Shown here piece by piece: positions 36,742-48,299 of a stretch of 64,000 nt of DNA. The position numbers and the translations under genes are program-made. The stretch spans positions 930,001 to 994,000 of the forward strand of contig JAPDOI010000172.1 in NCBI GenBank assembly GCA_029168955.1, given 5' to 3'. The DNA is from Aplectana chamaeleonis (taxonomy: Eukaryota; Nematoda; Chromadorea; Rhabditida; Cosmocercidae). The notes under the pieces were generated by a model. That model had not been told where the DNA came from. It ran no database searches and saw only the letters and a program-made list of their open reading frames with translations. Position 1 is the stretch's first letter; each line of letters begins with the position of its first letter.

Positions 36742-37290
36742 AGGCAGTGGTCGCGATAAAATATGCTTGTCTTCTTTTCCTCTCTAAACCTTTTTCTGGG
36801 TTTAGAGTAGTAGGACCACTGAGAAAAGATCGCGAAAAAAACCACAGTTTTGGGCCAAATTTGAAGCCTTAACTTTCTTGTCTTTCGATGGTGGACTAGC
36901 CCACTCCACATCATCGGCATCGATGACCTCTTACATTAAGAACATCAGCTGGCTTGACATTGAATTTCAATCAATGAACCTTCGGATTCATGTAAACATC
37001 CAGTCAAAAACATTGACTGAAGTGATGCTTTCATTGTTCAACTGTTTTTATTCGTTAAATTTGCATTTATTTCGTCCTCTGAATGTCGATGATTTTTGAC
37101 TGCTCGGCATGAGACCGCGGTCTTTTTCGTCATCGCTGTGCACGTGTGCACGAACTGGCTTCTTTAGGCCCTGGAAACTCTAGTTCTAGCCCGTTTTTCA
37201 CCGCATTACCTTCCTAGTTTTTCAGCTGTTTTCGATCTAAGCTGATTTTTGTAGTTTTCTCGATGACGTTTTTCATCGTGACCACTGCCT
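36742..37290. mobile_element. TTAA-flanked inverted-repeat element, 549 bp (copy A)
   Basis: Ends AGGCAGTGGTCGCGAT and ATCGTGACCACTGCCT are inverted, and TTAA lies directly outside both (36738-36741 and 37291-37294). Counting one TTAA restores an uninterrupted BEL/Pao reading frame across the site, which proves the boundaries. No transposase is encoded. A nearly identical copy lies at 50123-50670. TTAA targets suggest mobilisation by a piggyBac-like enzyme; that is inference. Confidence 0.9.
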
Positions 37291-37294
37291 TTAA

Positions 37295-38199
37295 GCCTCT
37301 GGTTGCGCAGTCTGCGGGGTTTTCTTCCGTATTGACGTAATAGAACTTTGTTTCAATTCCTTTCGGCGAAATGGCACCAATACCTTATTGTATGTCCTTT
37401 ACACGCTTGCTTACAAACGTTTTAAGCGGCTTCTTCGAGCAGATCCAATACAAATCAATTTGCGAATCTGTCAAGCATCGCAGCGCTTTGAACGAAAGTT
37501 GCAGTTGTTTCATAAAAAATGACGACGCAATTTTCACTCCTTGCACGCAACCCATTAGTTCCAAAGGCGGTATTGTGACCTTGTCTGGGGGCGCTACTTT
37601 AGACTTTGCTATTAGCAGGTTGCACTTGGGTTGACCGTTGCTTGGCTTGCACAGTAAGTATGCAGCTGTCGCGTATACTCATTGTGACGCGTCTGAAAAT
37701 ACTACTAGCTCGTACTCGGTGTTGCTTGACTGATAGCCAATGAAACGGGGTGTGGATCCGCTGTAATTACGTATTAATCTGGTACTTTCCCCCATTCAGA
37801 TCGAGTTTTTTTATCAAAAGGGGTGTCCCAGTCGTCTCCGTTGATCCATAGATCTTGTACGAAAATTTTGGACTTGACGAGTAGTGGTGTCAGATAGACG
37901 AGTGGGTCGAAAGTGGACGCGTAAGCTCGTAGCGCTGTACGTTTTGTCACTAATTCTGTCGAACCAAATCTTACTGGCACTTTTAAGGTGTCAGGTTGGG
38001 TATCCCACCGGAGACCCAGCAATTTTGACACTTTGGGCGTCAGTTTGGTGCGGTCTTTCTCTGGAATCTGGCCCATTGCCTCTGCACTATTGCACACGAA
38101 CTCTCTAAGGTTCATATGCATGCGGTCAAAGATTTGCTTGGACTTACTATGTTTTTCAACGCAGTCCTCGTCGCTTTCTGCGCCAATTATGACATTGTC
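37295..38199 (-). pseudogene. BEL/Pao reverse transcriptase end and RNase H region
   Basis: The minus-strand reading resumes right after the LINE insertion at DNVIIGAESDEDCVEKHSKS, continuing from the YVDN box. It runs through MHMNLREFVCNSAEAMGQIP, KLLGLRWDTQPDTLKV, RAYASTFDPLVYLTPLL and LWINGDDWDTPFDKK, all typical of the BEL/Pao RT thumb and connection. Lower coordinates hold broken RNase H sequence up to NPADCATRG, where the TTAA-flanked element sits. Confidence 0.85.
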
Positions 38200-38260
38200 T
38201 TTGATACCTTGATACCTTGATGGTCCATCCTCATCGGCGGTCTTCTCGATGTGGACCACA

Positions 38261-40056
38261 TTAGCTCCAGGTTTCCCTAGAAAGAGCAACAGTCATCCAG
38301 TATGGTAAGCCTTTTTGTTTGAATGACTCGTAGCAAGTGTCCGCCCAACGCGTCGCAGGCCGTCCTAGTGTCCTTTTGACGTGACGCGGGTACCAGTATG
38401 TGATCCTGGTACTCCACCTATCGTCGACTCTTCGTAGCACATGTCCTGCCCATCTGTGCTTTGCAGACTCAATATGGGATACTGTGTCTCGTATGCCAGA
38501 CTGCTCTCGAAGTTCGCGGCTGCTCAGTTCTTCTTGCCATTGCTTCCGTCGATTCGTTCCCAACAGGCACCTCTTCAATGTCCTGTGCGTTGTTCTCAGA
38601 GCAACAGAATTCCCCTTGTTGTGGGCCCACGTCTCAGTACTATAGCACAATGCAGGTAGCACAGTAGAGTCGAATAGGTGAGCACGCAACTTGCCATCCT
38701 GGATTTCGCTGGTCACTTCTCGAATTGCGCCCATCGCTGCCCACGCTGCTCATCTTCGTCGGTCAATCTCTTTAGACAGGTCGTTTTTCATATTGATCTC
38801 TCGTCCTAGGTACACATAGCTATCAACTCGATCCACTTCGCATTCCTCCAGGTAGATTGGTCCGTTGTCGCACCACTGGTTTGCCATCGTCTGAGTCTTC
38901 CCCATTTTCATTGTCAAACCAATCGCGCTGCCTACGCTATTCAATTCCGTCACCATTTCGTTCATCTCCTGAGTACTGCCACTGATGAGCACAATATCGT
39001 CTGCGAACCTTAGATTGGACAGCTTCTTCCCATCGATGTTCAAGCCTTTCTCTTCCCAATAAAAATTGCTCATTGCATGCTGTAGGGCAGTCGTGAAGAG
39101 CTTCGGTAATATTGTGTCACCTTGCCGGACTCCTTTCTCGATCGGAATGCGCAGCTTCCTTTCGAATAACTGTACCGTTGTTGATTTTCCCGCGTTGCAC
39201 AGCTCCAGAACGTTCACGTATGAAGAATCCACTCCGGCATGAAACAGGACGTTTAGAACAGCGTTTGTCTCCACTGAGTCGAATGCTTTCTTGTAATCCA
39301 CGAACGTCAGGCACAACGGCAGTTTGTATTCACGGCATCGTTCAATCAATTGGGACACAGTGTGGATGTGGTCCATGCAACAGAAACCCTTCCTGAATCC
39401 TGCCTGTTCTACAGTCTGGTAAGCGTCAACTGTGGCCTCCAAACGAATGAGGATTATCTTGGTGAAGACCTTATATGGGATCGGCAGCAGGGCGATAGGA
39501 TGGTAATTCCCGATATCCTCCTTGTCTCCCTTCTTGAAGATGAGAACCGTCTTCGAGCATTTCCACTGATCTGGTGTGGATCCGGCTTCAATATAGGAGT
39601 TGAAATGTGTTCCGCAAGTATTTTATACGTGGCTTCACCTCCCGCTCTAAGCAAATTCGCGGATATACCATCAGGGCCAGGAGCTGTTCCTTTCTTCAGC
39701 AACCGCAAGGCATTAGCGACCTCGGATGAGAGAATAGTTGGCACTGGGTCCTCTGTAGGAGAGGGACATCTAGGAGCCGGCGTAGTTGAGCGATAAAGTT
39801 CTGTGTACAATTCAGCAACAATGCGTTCAATATCCGCTCTTGCAGTTCTGGGCGTTCCATGTTTGTCCCTCAGACACGTTGTTACGTTACGATAGTCCGT
39901 AAGATAATTTCGACATCGTTTGAGACTCCTTCTTCGAGCGTCGGTCAATATCAACTTCATCCTTCGGTGCTCTCTAAGGGATTCCTTGACCGCTATGCGA
40001 CAAGCCTTGTTGATGATGGTCTTCTCCAAATGCGCTGCGGATGGATCCTTTCTCAA
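38261..40056 (-). pseudogene. RTE LINE reverse transcriptase domain
   Basis: The RT copies the element RNA at the nicked target. Three consecutive frames (about 40056-39454, 39442-38750, 38734-38261) give GTAPGPDGISANLL, VEQAGFRKGFCCMDHI, LTFVDYKKAFDSVE (motif A), GVRQGDTILPKLF (motif B) and LRFADDIVLIS (motif C, catalytic Asp pair). The C-terminal domain follows with STETWAHNKG, AKHRWAGHVLRRVDDRW and RPATRWADTCYESF. A frameshift near 39.6 kb and another near 38.74 kb break it. It has the same C-terminal architecture as the RT at 7.6-8.8 kb but is a different family. Confidence 0.92.
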
Positions 40057-40089
40057 TTCGCCGCGACGTTTAAGAAGTTCTCGAGCTTT

Positions 40090-41147
40090 GGAATTTAGTC
40101 TTTCCTCTTCTGGCTATTGAGCTCTACCATTGCAGCTTTTCCACGTTGGAGCAGACCTTTGGCGAGCTCCTCGAAGTCCGTCGTAGGATTATCGACCAGT
40201 CTCCAAGGGTAGTCATCAACTGCTGCACCCATTGCAGCCTGGTTGTACTGAGGGAAGCGAACAGGTGCAGGACGATGTCTATCCCTTTTGAAGACTCGTT
40301 TGTTGAGACGGATCTTTGCCCGAAGTAGTCTGTGATCAGACCCGCAATCGAAGGACGGCACCACGCTGGTATCCTTCAAACTCCACTTCCGATTAGTCAG
40401 AACATGATCCAGCACCGAATGCGTTAACCCAATGGGACTTTCCCATGTCCATCGTCTGTGCAGTTCCCTTTCAAATAGCGCGTTTCCGTGGAACAAGTTG
40501 CATGATTACATCAGATCTAGAGCGCGATAGCCATTGCTGTTTCTGTTCCCGTCACCATGTGGACCAAGTCTCCAGTTACCGTCGATTCCGTTGCCCAAAA
40601 TGGCATTGGAGTCACCGCAAACAAGCTTGTAGTAAGACTTCTCCTTCCTGATTGCCGCTTCCAGTTCAGTGTAGAAACTGTCCTTCACCTCGTCTTCCGC
40701 TACATCGGTAGGAGCATGACAGTTCACGACGGAGATGATGGCTTTGTGTTCGGTCCTCGATCGCAGGATTGCTATACGGGGGCCCAAAACTTCGTGGGAG
40801 TGGACTATGTGCTGAACTCCTGGATGAACGAGGAACCCGACTCCTCCAATATTTTTTGCAGTGACCTTTTGTCCCATTATTATCAGCTCTCCTTTATCAG
40901 CCTTCCTCGTGTACGGTTCTTTGGCCTTCGTCTCCTGCAGGCAGACGACATCGTATTTGATTCTTCTGGACTGATGAAGGAGAATTCTGAGATCTATGTC
41001 GGACGCAGCTGTTCGGCAATTGTACGTGTATATGTTTAGATACTTTCCGCGTTGGGTGTGGGGTTTTCCAATGACGCCCCGTCCGTCCTCGGTAGAGGCA
41101 ACTCCGGGCGTCGTGGGAGAGCATATCCGATTTTGGGTCGGTTCCAT
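40090..41147 (-). pseudogene. RTE LINE endonuclease domain
   Basis: This is an apurinic/apyrimidinic-type endonuclease that nicks target DNA before reverse transcription. From ATG 41147 it shows NIYTYNCRTAASDIDL, YDVVCLQETKAKE (catalytic Glu), ISVVNCHAPT, KLVCGDSNAILG and, after one TAA at about 40504, RWTWESPIGLTHSVLDHVLT and CGSDHRLLRAKI (catalytic Asp-His). All expected motifs are present. The usual Asp-Phe-Asn is DSN here. Only the single stop breaks this domain. The domain leads directly into the RT part. Confidence 0.9.
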
Positions 41148-41365
41148 ATTATTAGCGAATGTAGAAGCCAGGTTTGTGGTCTAGTTACTCCCAGAATGCA
41201 GAGCCGGTGCTATCGGGAGCCGCGCGTTCTCACATTAGATAAACTAATGCTACGGCGAAATGCGTGACCGTTTGTGCCGTTGGCCATTTCACGAGACAAA
41301 TCTCGGTCATCAATGTTCACCCCTTCACCACGATGAGGTGACACATAAAAGGGATTGACATTGTC

Positions 41366-42022
41366 AACATAGGTATTTTCCAAAATCTCTGCTTGAAATG
41401 TTTTGTCGTTTTCCAGTTCAAGACTGTGCTTCATTGACATGTTTAGTAGGAATGGAGACGCATTGATTCCAAATAGGACCTTGTAAAGCGTAGAAAACGA
41501 AGGTTTTCCATGCTAGGTGGATGCGACGGATCCTTCAGCCATAGGAAACGTGTGGCATCACGTTGGTCTACCTGAAGACGGATTTGATGAAATGCCTTTT
41601 CCACGTCTCCTATAATCAAATAGGGATGTACATAGGCGTGCACGTAATAATGTACCAGAGATGTCTGGTAGCTTAGAGGGCCCTTGATGTATGCAGTCGT
41701 TGAGGCTAGGACAACCCTTTCTGTGACTGGATGCATCAAGGAATATTCTAAGCTTAGTCGTATTATTGTCCTCTTTGTATACTGCTTGGTGAGATACGTA
41801 GTAAAATCTATCTCCATCGAATTGAAACTCCTCAACCTCCTCTGCTATGCCTAACGACAAGTGTTGGTCGATAGTCTTACAATAGTTTTCCCAGAGTTTG
41901 GCTGATTTCTGGAGGTGCTCATATTGAGATTTCAGTCTTCGCAAGGACAGGCATTCATTGTCGTTCAGCTGAGGGTAGTTCTTTTTCCACGGAACTTTGA
42001 CGTATACTAGTCCATCTATCAC
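41366..42022 (-). pseudogene. BEL/Pao reverse transcriptase, N-terminal part
   Basis: Minus-strand pieces give VKVPWKKNYPQLNDNECLSL, the lead-in to BEL/Pao RT. Then LRIFLDASSHRKGCPSLND and YLIIGDVEKAFHQIRLQ (motif A, catalytic Asp) and ATRFLWLKDP, and finally LENTYVDNV, the catalytic YVDN box, where the LINE begins. At least two frameshifts separate the pieces. Confidence 0.88.
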
Positions 42023-42211
42023 TTGAACAGTTTCCTTGAACTGTATTTGACGACATAGTCGTCAATCTCGGAATCTGCTGAGGTGTATGGACTGCCCTCG
42101 ACACCTAAAGTTTACATTTCCCATAGTCTCTTGACGATCGGATCCATATCCGATTATTTCCGTATGTCCTCGGCTTTGAGACGGATTAACCTGTGTTATG
42201 AACTGTCTCGT

Positions 42212-42901
42212 CTAGAGCTTGAATTTCATAGGACGATCAGTCTCGTCGTATAACGTAATATCAACTTCCGACGAAGATTCAGTTTCCCTGGCTCCTCCAG
42301 ATCCGATTATAGTTAGTTCTCTAGGATTTTTGAGAGGAAAACCGAGTCTTTTTGCCGTGGACTCCGGAATAAAACTGTGTTGTGAGCCACTGTCGATCAG
42401 TATCGATAAAATCTCAGTTTTTCTATCTGATGAATTAGTAGTTCGCGCGTTTACATTCATTAAACAAGCATTCGTGAATTCAGAAGCCAGACAAACGGCG
42501 TTTTGTTTGTCTTTTTTCTGAAGTTGTACTGTATTGCAACTGTACATGAGTTCCTCTTCCGAATCCTCTGAATCGAAATTTGCTGTAGAATGCGAAAATG
42601 GAGTAATTTCTGCTTGTGAAGTGGTATAGGTATGGCTTCTTGATTGATCGCGAGGCCTTGACCGCCCTCTATTCTGAGGGGAGTTTTGTATACGCATGGG
42701 TAGGTCCTCTGACGCATTACGTGATTTCAACGAACTGTGTCTGTTGCGAACTGATGATTGAGAGTTTGACCTACCTCTCCTGTTCGTAACTATGGAAGGT
42801 TTTCTAGCGCACACAGTGACGTGGTGTCTGCCGTTGCATTTCTGACAGGGGGGGAAGAACACCCTGAACTGCTGTGTCCGGTCTCGAAACACTTCCAGCA
42901 T
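42212..42901 (-). pseudogene. BEL/Pao zinc knuckle and aspartic protease
   Basis: This 229-residue minus-strand frame begins with CQKCNGRHHVTVC, a gag zinc knuckle, then an Arg/Ser-rich linker and ILIDSGSQHSFIPESTAKRL, the aspartic protease active site (Asp-Ser-Gly), followed by PRELTIIGSGG. The protease releases gag and pol proteins. The frame ends at a stop before the RT. Confidence 0.88.
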
Positions 42902-44257
42902 AGATCATATTGCTTCACAGCTGCTCTTCTTTCGTGATTCGATGAAACCGTGCGGCAGTAAGGGCTGCGTTGTGAATCGATACTTGAATGTCTTTCTCTA
43001 GAAGTAGATCAATTTACACTATTTTCAACAGACGAAATAGAAGGTTTAGAGATTGCCGACGTCGCATTAGTGAATGAAATGTGGGGATGGCACTCAGCTC
43101 GAAATTCCAGGCACGAGATCGTACGATCTAACGCCTATAAGCTAGCTGGGTACCGTCCACGACGTGATATTTTAAGCGAATCTTTGATCCTCGACTTTGT
43201 CCTGTGTGTCTTTGGAATACACCTCACGGATTTCCTTGACAATGAACGAATTATTTCCATGCTCTCCCAATCTATGAAATTGTAGCCATAGCGCCTTCTG
43301 TTGACAATAGGTCATGCGCTGTAAAAGCGCAGATTCAGATGCGCGTGGAAGTTTGCTCAATTTATCACCTAGGCGGTAACGTAATAGTTCTGGACGATCG
43401 TACTGTCAATTAATTGTTTCACAGCTGCGTCATAATTCTCTTCCGAAATCTCAAGATTGGATGCTATGGCTGCCGCAGGTCCAACCAACTTATTTTTGAG
43501 ATGTATAAGCTTGAATGACTTGGGCATCTCCGGATTGGAATGCACGACAGTTTTGAAGATATCCCAGAATTCTGGGAATTTCTCCTAATCACCATCGAAC
43601 TGCGGTAGTTCTAACTTCGCCAATCTGATAGAATTCAAGGGAATTATGTTGTGTGGTTGACTGAACGTAGTAATTGAATGGGTTTGTACCTCATTAGACG
43701 TGTTATACGCTCCCGCTGCAACTTGGCTTGCGTCATTGTTCCAATTAGGAGCGTTTTCCAATTTTATGTCCCCGCCCACATTCGATGCGTGTGGGCGTTG
43801 AACACTCAGTGGCTGATGGTTATCGATTTCTGCACGCGCGAGCTCTGACGCTGCCCGACCAGACACGATATCGATTGACGTGTTAATGCGAAGCGCATTT
43901 TCAACAGTGGGAAGAACTTTAAGAGCAACTTCGATCTTAGCGAGAAGGGTTTCCACCCTAAGTTCGCCGCACCACAGTTTTCCCAGTTTAGCCGGTATTC
44001 CTCCAACGTGGGGTCTGGGTTATCGCTTCGCATGCTTTCCATTTCTGTAGAAGATTTTCTAAGCCACGTGTTAGGATAGTCTGAGCTTCAAGAAGCGCTG
44101 ACTGACGAACTGATATGAGGTTCCGGATTTGATCGGGTGTTCCTGAAGGTGTGAAATTTCCAAGGACGCTTCAATCAAAATCCCTCTCGTGAAGACTCAA
44201 ATTAGTGACAGCTTCCGTAACATGTCCTTTGTTGATTCCAATGTTCGACATAGTTTC
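42902..44257 (-). pseudogene. BEL/Pao gag
   Basis: The start MSNIGINKGHVTEAVTNLSL lies near 44257, just after an acceptor-like CTATTACAG on the minus strand. Later pieces read MESMRSDNPDPTLEEYRLNW and RLAKLELPQFDGD, the latter a conserved gag phrase of this class. A broken frame follows with FPEFWDIFKTVVHSNPEMPK and FKLIHLKNKLVGPAA. Stops interrupt it several times. Gag forms the particle that packages the RNA. Confidence 0.75.
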
Positions 44258-44429
44258 TGTAATAGGAAAATATGTGTATTGTGCCAAGTAAGGATGAACA
44301 CCGAAAGCCGAAATAAGCGAGTTTACTATCGACGGGGCTGTTTCGACGCAATAATCTTTTATGGGAGTTTTTTTTTCAAAATTGATGCGATTTTAAGGTT
44401 AGTACTTGATTCGAAGAATTTAGATGGCC

Positions 44430-45065
44430 TCGTATAAATTATCGGTTTGGTGGAGGTTTGAGGCTAGGGTTTGATGACGTAGCGCGACGCGTACCACTGT
44501 CGTATTTCCCTCACAAGTGATCCAACAGGCTTTCCAGGCAGGTTGCGAACTAACGGAATATTTTTTTGAGCTAGCAGCGTCCTAACCTAGTCCCAGCTTA
44601 CTAGTGGGTGGCCAACCCACACAGCTGGGAAATTGTACCGGTACATCTAGGTGGCGCTTGATGTTTTTGCGGATCAGATCCAAGACCTGCTGTTCCCTTT
44701 TCGGGACGATCGTCCATGACCCTTACGTTCTGCCTCGGCAAGGGGGCCGAGACCCATTGTCTCCAAACCAGGACAAGGGCTCAGGTTCGGTTCGCCTCCC
44801 GCCGGTACTCTTCCATGGAGTTTCCCGTTCATTGCAAACCGAATCGTACCTGCGCATGAGCGGTTATTTCAGCCAGTTGCCCCAGTCTGACCAATTTTTT
44901 TCCGTCTGGCACAATCAGCTGCTCGCGGTTAGATTGAGATAAACAACAGTGGGATGTTGGATCGTTGCGCTAATTTGGAGTTTTCATACGTGACATAGTA
45001 GGTCTAGTGGTTGGACTGTTTTAATGCTCCAGCATTTGCTGTAAAGCAAACGGGAACGTCATCTA
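44430..45065. other. no identifiable gene
   Basis: A short direct motif ACCCACA and several weak frames, none supported. May include the outer flank of the BEL/Pao element. Confidence 0.35.
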
Positions 45066-45069
45066 CAGC

Positions 45070-46285
45070 CCGATGCACCATGTCGCTAAACGGTGGTGAT
45101 ACCCCAGGTTTATTATATTCCTTGGCCCGAGGACCACCCACGGCGGTGACATTACGCCACCGCCGACCGTATCGATCGGTGATCTTGAGACGACCGGCTC
45201 ATCGAGCCGTCGCCACCCCGACCAACGAGCCGGCCAGTGGTCCAACCACCCAACGGCAAACTTTTCACAAAACAAAACAAACAACCCTATACAGCGCTGG
45301 AAAACACATGGGAAAATAATAGTAGAGAAAGCACTCGGTCAAACCGGTTTGGAGTAAAATATACGAAGACAGGCAATCAATTTATCATGCAAATATCTAT
45401 TACGACGTATTATATGGGTGAATATTGGTCCCGTGCGCCAGTGAGAAGTTGTACCTTGGAGCTGTAAGGAAGACGGAGTATTATTATCAGCGGGTCACAG
45501 CAACCCCGCCTGATACCGGCGTCAAAACAGGGCCAAGTAGAACTGGAGCGATCCAGGAGCCACGACGGCTGAGGATCAGAAAAGCACCGAGGCTGGCGGT
45601 CCCGGTCCATACGGGGCCGCGGGATACAAATATGGGATGCCCGATTTGCACCGGACATGGACGGAGTAAGTTGAGCAAGGACCCGACCTCGCGCCCGGGT
45701 GGTCGATAGCGAATTGCCAGTGGCGGTTCGATCCGGGGCCGCCAGGTTCTGGCACCGCCTCGATGCAGTACCGCCTTCGGTATCGATAGCAGGTCGCACG
45801 ACCCCTGGCGATCTACAGTTAAGACCATCGCAAATCCGCGACACACAGCACCCTTATTTGGAGGAGTGAAAAATTCAAGGGGCGCAAAAATACGAGCGGT
45901 GCCAATTCAGCTACAATCGGCATGCATCTTATAGTTAGTGATAGTTTGCGTTCCCCATTGAAGGTTGGCGCAATCTCGGTGAACCTATGTTATAGCATAT
46001 GGCACCGAGTTCGCGCAAACCTTTTCATAGGTAATGCAAAGTATCACTAGGATTCATGCCGACGTTACTCATGTATCAATCTCGGTGAACCTATGTTATA
46101 GCATATGGCACCGAGTTCGCGCCAACCTTCAACAGTGGAGGCGAAGTCTCTTCCGGATCCGTGCCAACGTTAGCGGCATAGTGGGTTGTTTTTGAAGCTT
46201 CAAAATGCTTAGATATCGTGGTGTAAGCCATGCGGTTCGACCTGCATTGTAATCTCAAGCACCTTTACGAGCGTATATGCTGCCA
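45070..46285 (+). repeat. large interspersed repeat, copy 2
   Basis: Matches the blocks of 12075-13260. It lacks the 400-bp insertion of copy 1 but has its own insert of about 245 bp (45463-45706) between GGAGCTG and CGAATTGCCA, and a TA-flanked element at 45914-46170. The last block (46188-46280) corresponds to 12080-12180, so block order is rearranged between copies. Confidence 0.65.
45914..46170. mobile_element. TA-flanked foldback, dimer-like copy
   Basis: Same family as 8115-8259 (right end CCGTGCCAACGT then TA). The central block CGGTGAACCTATGTTATAGC occurs twice, about 100 bp apart, with an internal family end (CATGCCGACGTTA at about 46056-46068) between. This indicates a tandem or nested dimer. 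Confidence 0.7.
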
Positions 46286-46439
46286 ATGAACCGCGGGTAT
46301 GCACATGCTATTTGCGATACAAAGGTAACTTGAGATCTTTGAAAAGCAAATAAAACCTTCTGTTGCTTCAACATCCGAGTTTCGATGAACGGGCCGGGGT
46401 GGCTGCATCACTGCTACAATGGTTTAAATGAAAAGGAAC

Positions 46440-46905
46440 TACTACATGACTGCTTAAGTTGTAAAATTCTGCAAGACGACGCCTGATAATATTGTGTATG
46501 GATGTTTAATCAATCACTCATACATGGTGGTTCCTCTACGCTGGAAACACTCGTTTGTCACTGCCATTCTGAAAAAGGATCCTGCCTGCAATCCTGAAAA
46601 CTGTCGTTCCGTAAATGTCATCTCGGTTATGTGCAGACTTTCTGAAAATGTTCTGAATGTACACATAATGGAGTGCCCAATAGACTGTGAAGTTATGGCA
46701 GAGCATCAGATTGGTTCATAAGTGGCAGATCAGTCGAAAGAAACCAACTCGAGTGTTTCGGCAATTGGACAGTTCTTGGTAGCAAACTCAGTTCTGATGT
46801 AGTTTTCTTCGATTTTGAAAAGCTCTTGATCAAGTGGTGCAAAAAATGTTGCATTTAGAAAAGAAAAATCAAAGTTTCACCCTGCTGTCATCATGTGCAT
46901 AGCCG
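46440..46905 (+). pseudogene. non-LTR reverse transcriptase fragment (jockey/CR1-like)
   Basis: The plus strand reads PLRWKHSFVTAILKKDPACN and PENCRSVNVISVMCRL, the N-terminal fingers region of jockey/CR1-type RTs. A stop and a shift follow, then DVVFFDFEKL, matching motif A with its catalytic Asp. Nothing beyond motif A is recognisable. It is a short dead fragment, distinct from the two other RT families in the window. Confidence 0.75.
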
Positions 46906-47231
46906 AATATTTCACAAGAGAAGTTCACTTGTAGAAAGTGATAATTCCAAACGAAATATAACCTATGAGAATCAATTTCTCACGAGTAATCGTAATTTGA
47001 CATTCATAGCTACGCTCCGTTTGTCTGAATACTGCTATTAACATTTTTAGCTTTTGACTCACATGCGTATCGCATTGTTCAAATTGAGGTTCCCTAAAGC
47101 ACCCTATGATGCAACGATTGCAACCTTGCACCAAAAATCGTCTTGCGGTGTTATTGTTCACGGAAATACGTTGTAATGTTTGATGAAAGAGCGCGCTCAC
47201 ATCAGCTTTTTCGATGTCACATCTACCATAG

Positions 47232-47301
47232 CCGCGTAGCGCTGTGGAAGCACGCGCTATTTAGGGGCAAAACAGTTATCGAGTTCGAATCCTTAGCGCG
47301 G
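47232..47301 (+). repeat. tRNA-like sequence, probably tRNA-derived repeat
   Basis: CCGCGTAGCGCTGTGGAAGC resembles an acceptor plus box A. GAGTTCGAATCC (47281) is a good box B, and AGCGCGG can pair with the 5' CCGCG. The T-stem does not pair well and the anticodon arm is unclear, so a working tRNA is unlikely. Confidence 0.35.
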
Positions 47302-47335
47302 TTCGTTTTTCGCAGTTTTGCAAAACACTTCCGAA

Positions 47336-47484
47336 GTCACAAGGTTGCTGAGTTGAATACAAAACTTAGGTGTCAGGCAGGAATCGAATACTAACTTGAA
47401 ATGGTAACAGTCTCGCCCGGAAAGCGATGCGGTTCGATTCCTGCCTGACACCTAAGTTTTGTATTCAACTCAGCGACCTTGTGA
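47336..47484. mobile_element. foldback with about 50-bp near-perfect arms
   Basis: Arms contain TGAATACAAAACTTAGGTGT and its complement, ending GTCACAAGGT / ACCTTGTGAT. GGTTCGATTCC in the right arm resembles a tRNA T-loop. Spacer of about 45 bp. Confidence 0.8.
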
Positions 47485-47596
47485 TATCTTGTGATTAGAT
47501 ACCATGTCATAAAAAGGCATTGAATATTTAAAACCATCAACTTTCGAAAGCCATGAAGTGTGTTTAGAGGAACGAACTCCCATTTCTTTTTCATCA

Positions 47597-47633
47597 TACT
47601 CCAACGACCCAGACAGGTGTCTGGGTCGTTGGA
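47597..47633. repeat. perfect short palindrome
   Basis: CTCCAACGACCCAGACA is followed after a two-base centre by its complement, giving a perfect hairpin. Confidence 0.9.
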
Positions 47634-48299
47634 GTTTGAAATCCTATGTTTCACTGCTTCGCTGCTGGAGGAGCGATTCTCGATGGTCGCTGGTCATTTC
47701 TCCTTCGCTACCATTATGACAGCGATGGAGCGATGGCCAGCGAATGACACGTTTCAGATAGTGAACATTGACACTTTCACATGCCAAAATCAGAGGTTAC
47801 TAGATCGAATTAAAATTCGATCACCCGTGAGGCTATGTACTATGAATAAGATCGTTGCCGCTGCCCGATCGCTGCAGCTGCGGGCGCAAATTCGCTGCGA
47901 AGAAAAACAGCAGCGAAGCAGTCAAAACATGGCTTCAGAGTGACTAATGCGAGCTACGGTGGGTATAACGAAAACTAACTATGGTAACCCACCAACAAAT
48001 GCCTACAACAAAGTTCAGAGAAAGAAAGCGGGGCTTAATGGTCAAATTTGAATAACTCGTCTAAAATTGATTCTGAAAATTTGCATTTCGTTCGAAGTGG
48101 ACACTTTTTCAAAGTAGCTTTCCATTCTAGTGGGCAGAACTTAGAAAGATAAGGGACGTCTATCTTGAAATCCAGGCCGTTGGAAGAGGAGTACCCCGAG
48201 CACAGAGTGGATTTTTTAAAAACGGGTTTTTGGGGGTTGTAGCGGAGATAAAAACAGAGTATTAAGAATTCAAAGATTTTATTCTCTCTCAATTTTATC

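Larger units (their letters stand above)
38200..41356 (-). mobile_element. RTE-type LINE, near full length, 9-bp target duplication
   Basis: This 3157-bp element is inserted in the BEL/Pao RT and is flanked by GACATTGTC on both sides (38191-38199 and 41357-41365, plus strand). Its 3' end, at low coordinates on the minus strand, has short tandem ATCAAGGT units instead of a poly(A) tail, as RTE-clade elements do. It encodes an endonuclease and a reverse transcriptase in one decayed frame. The short 5' leader (41150-41356) is retained. The intact target duplication and few lesions mean it is the younger insertion. Confidence 0.92.
34980..44260 (-). mobile_element. BEL/Pao LTR retrotransposon with two later insertions
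   Basis: Minus-strand gag, protease, RT, RNase H and integrase pieces occur in the BEL/Pao order from 44.26 kb down to 34.98 kb. Two insertions interrupt it: an RTE LINE (38200-41356) just after the RT catalytic YVDN box, and a TTAA-flanked element (36742-37290) in the RNase H region. Without them about 5.6 kb remains, the usual coding length. Stops and frameshifts occur in every domain. Flanking long terminal repeats were not identified. Confidence 0.88.
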
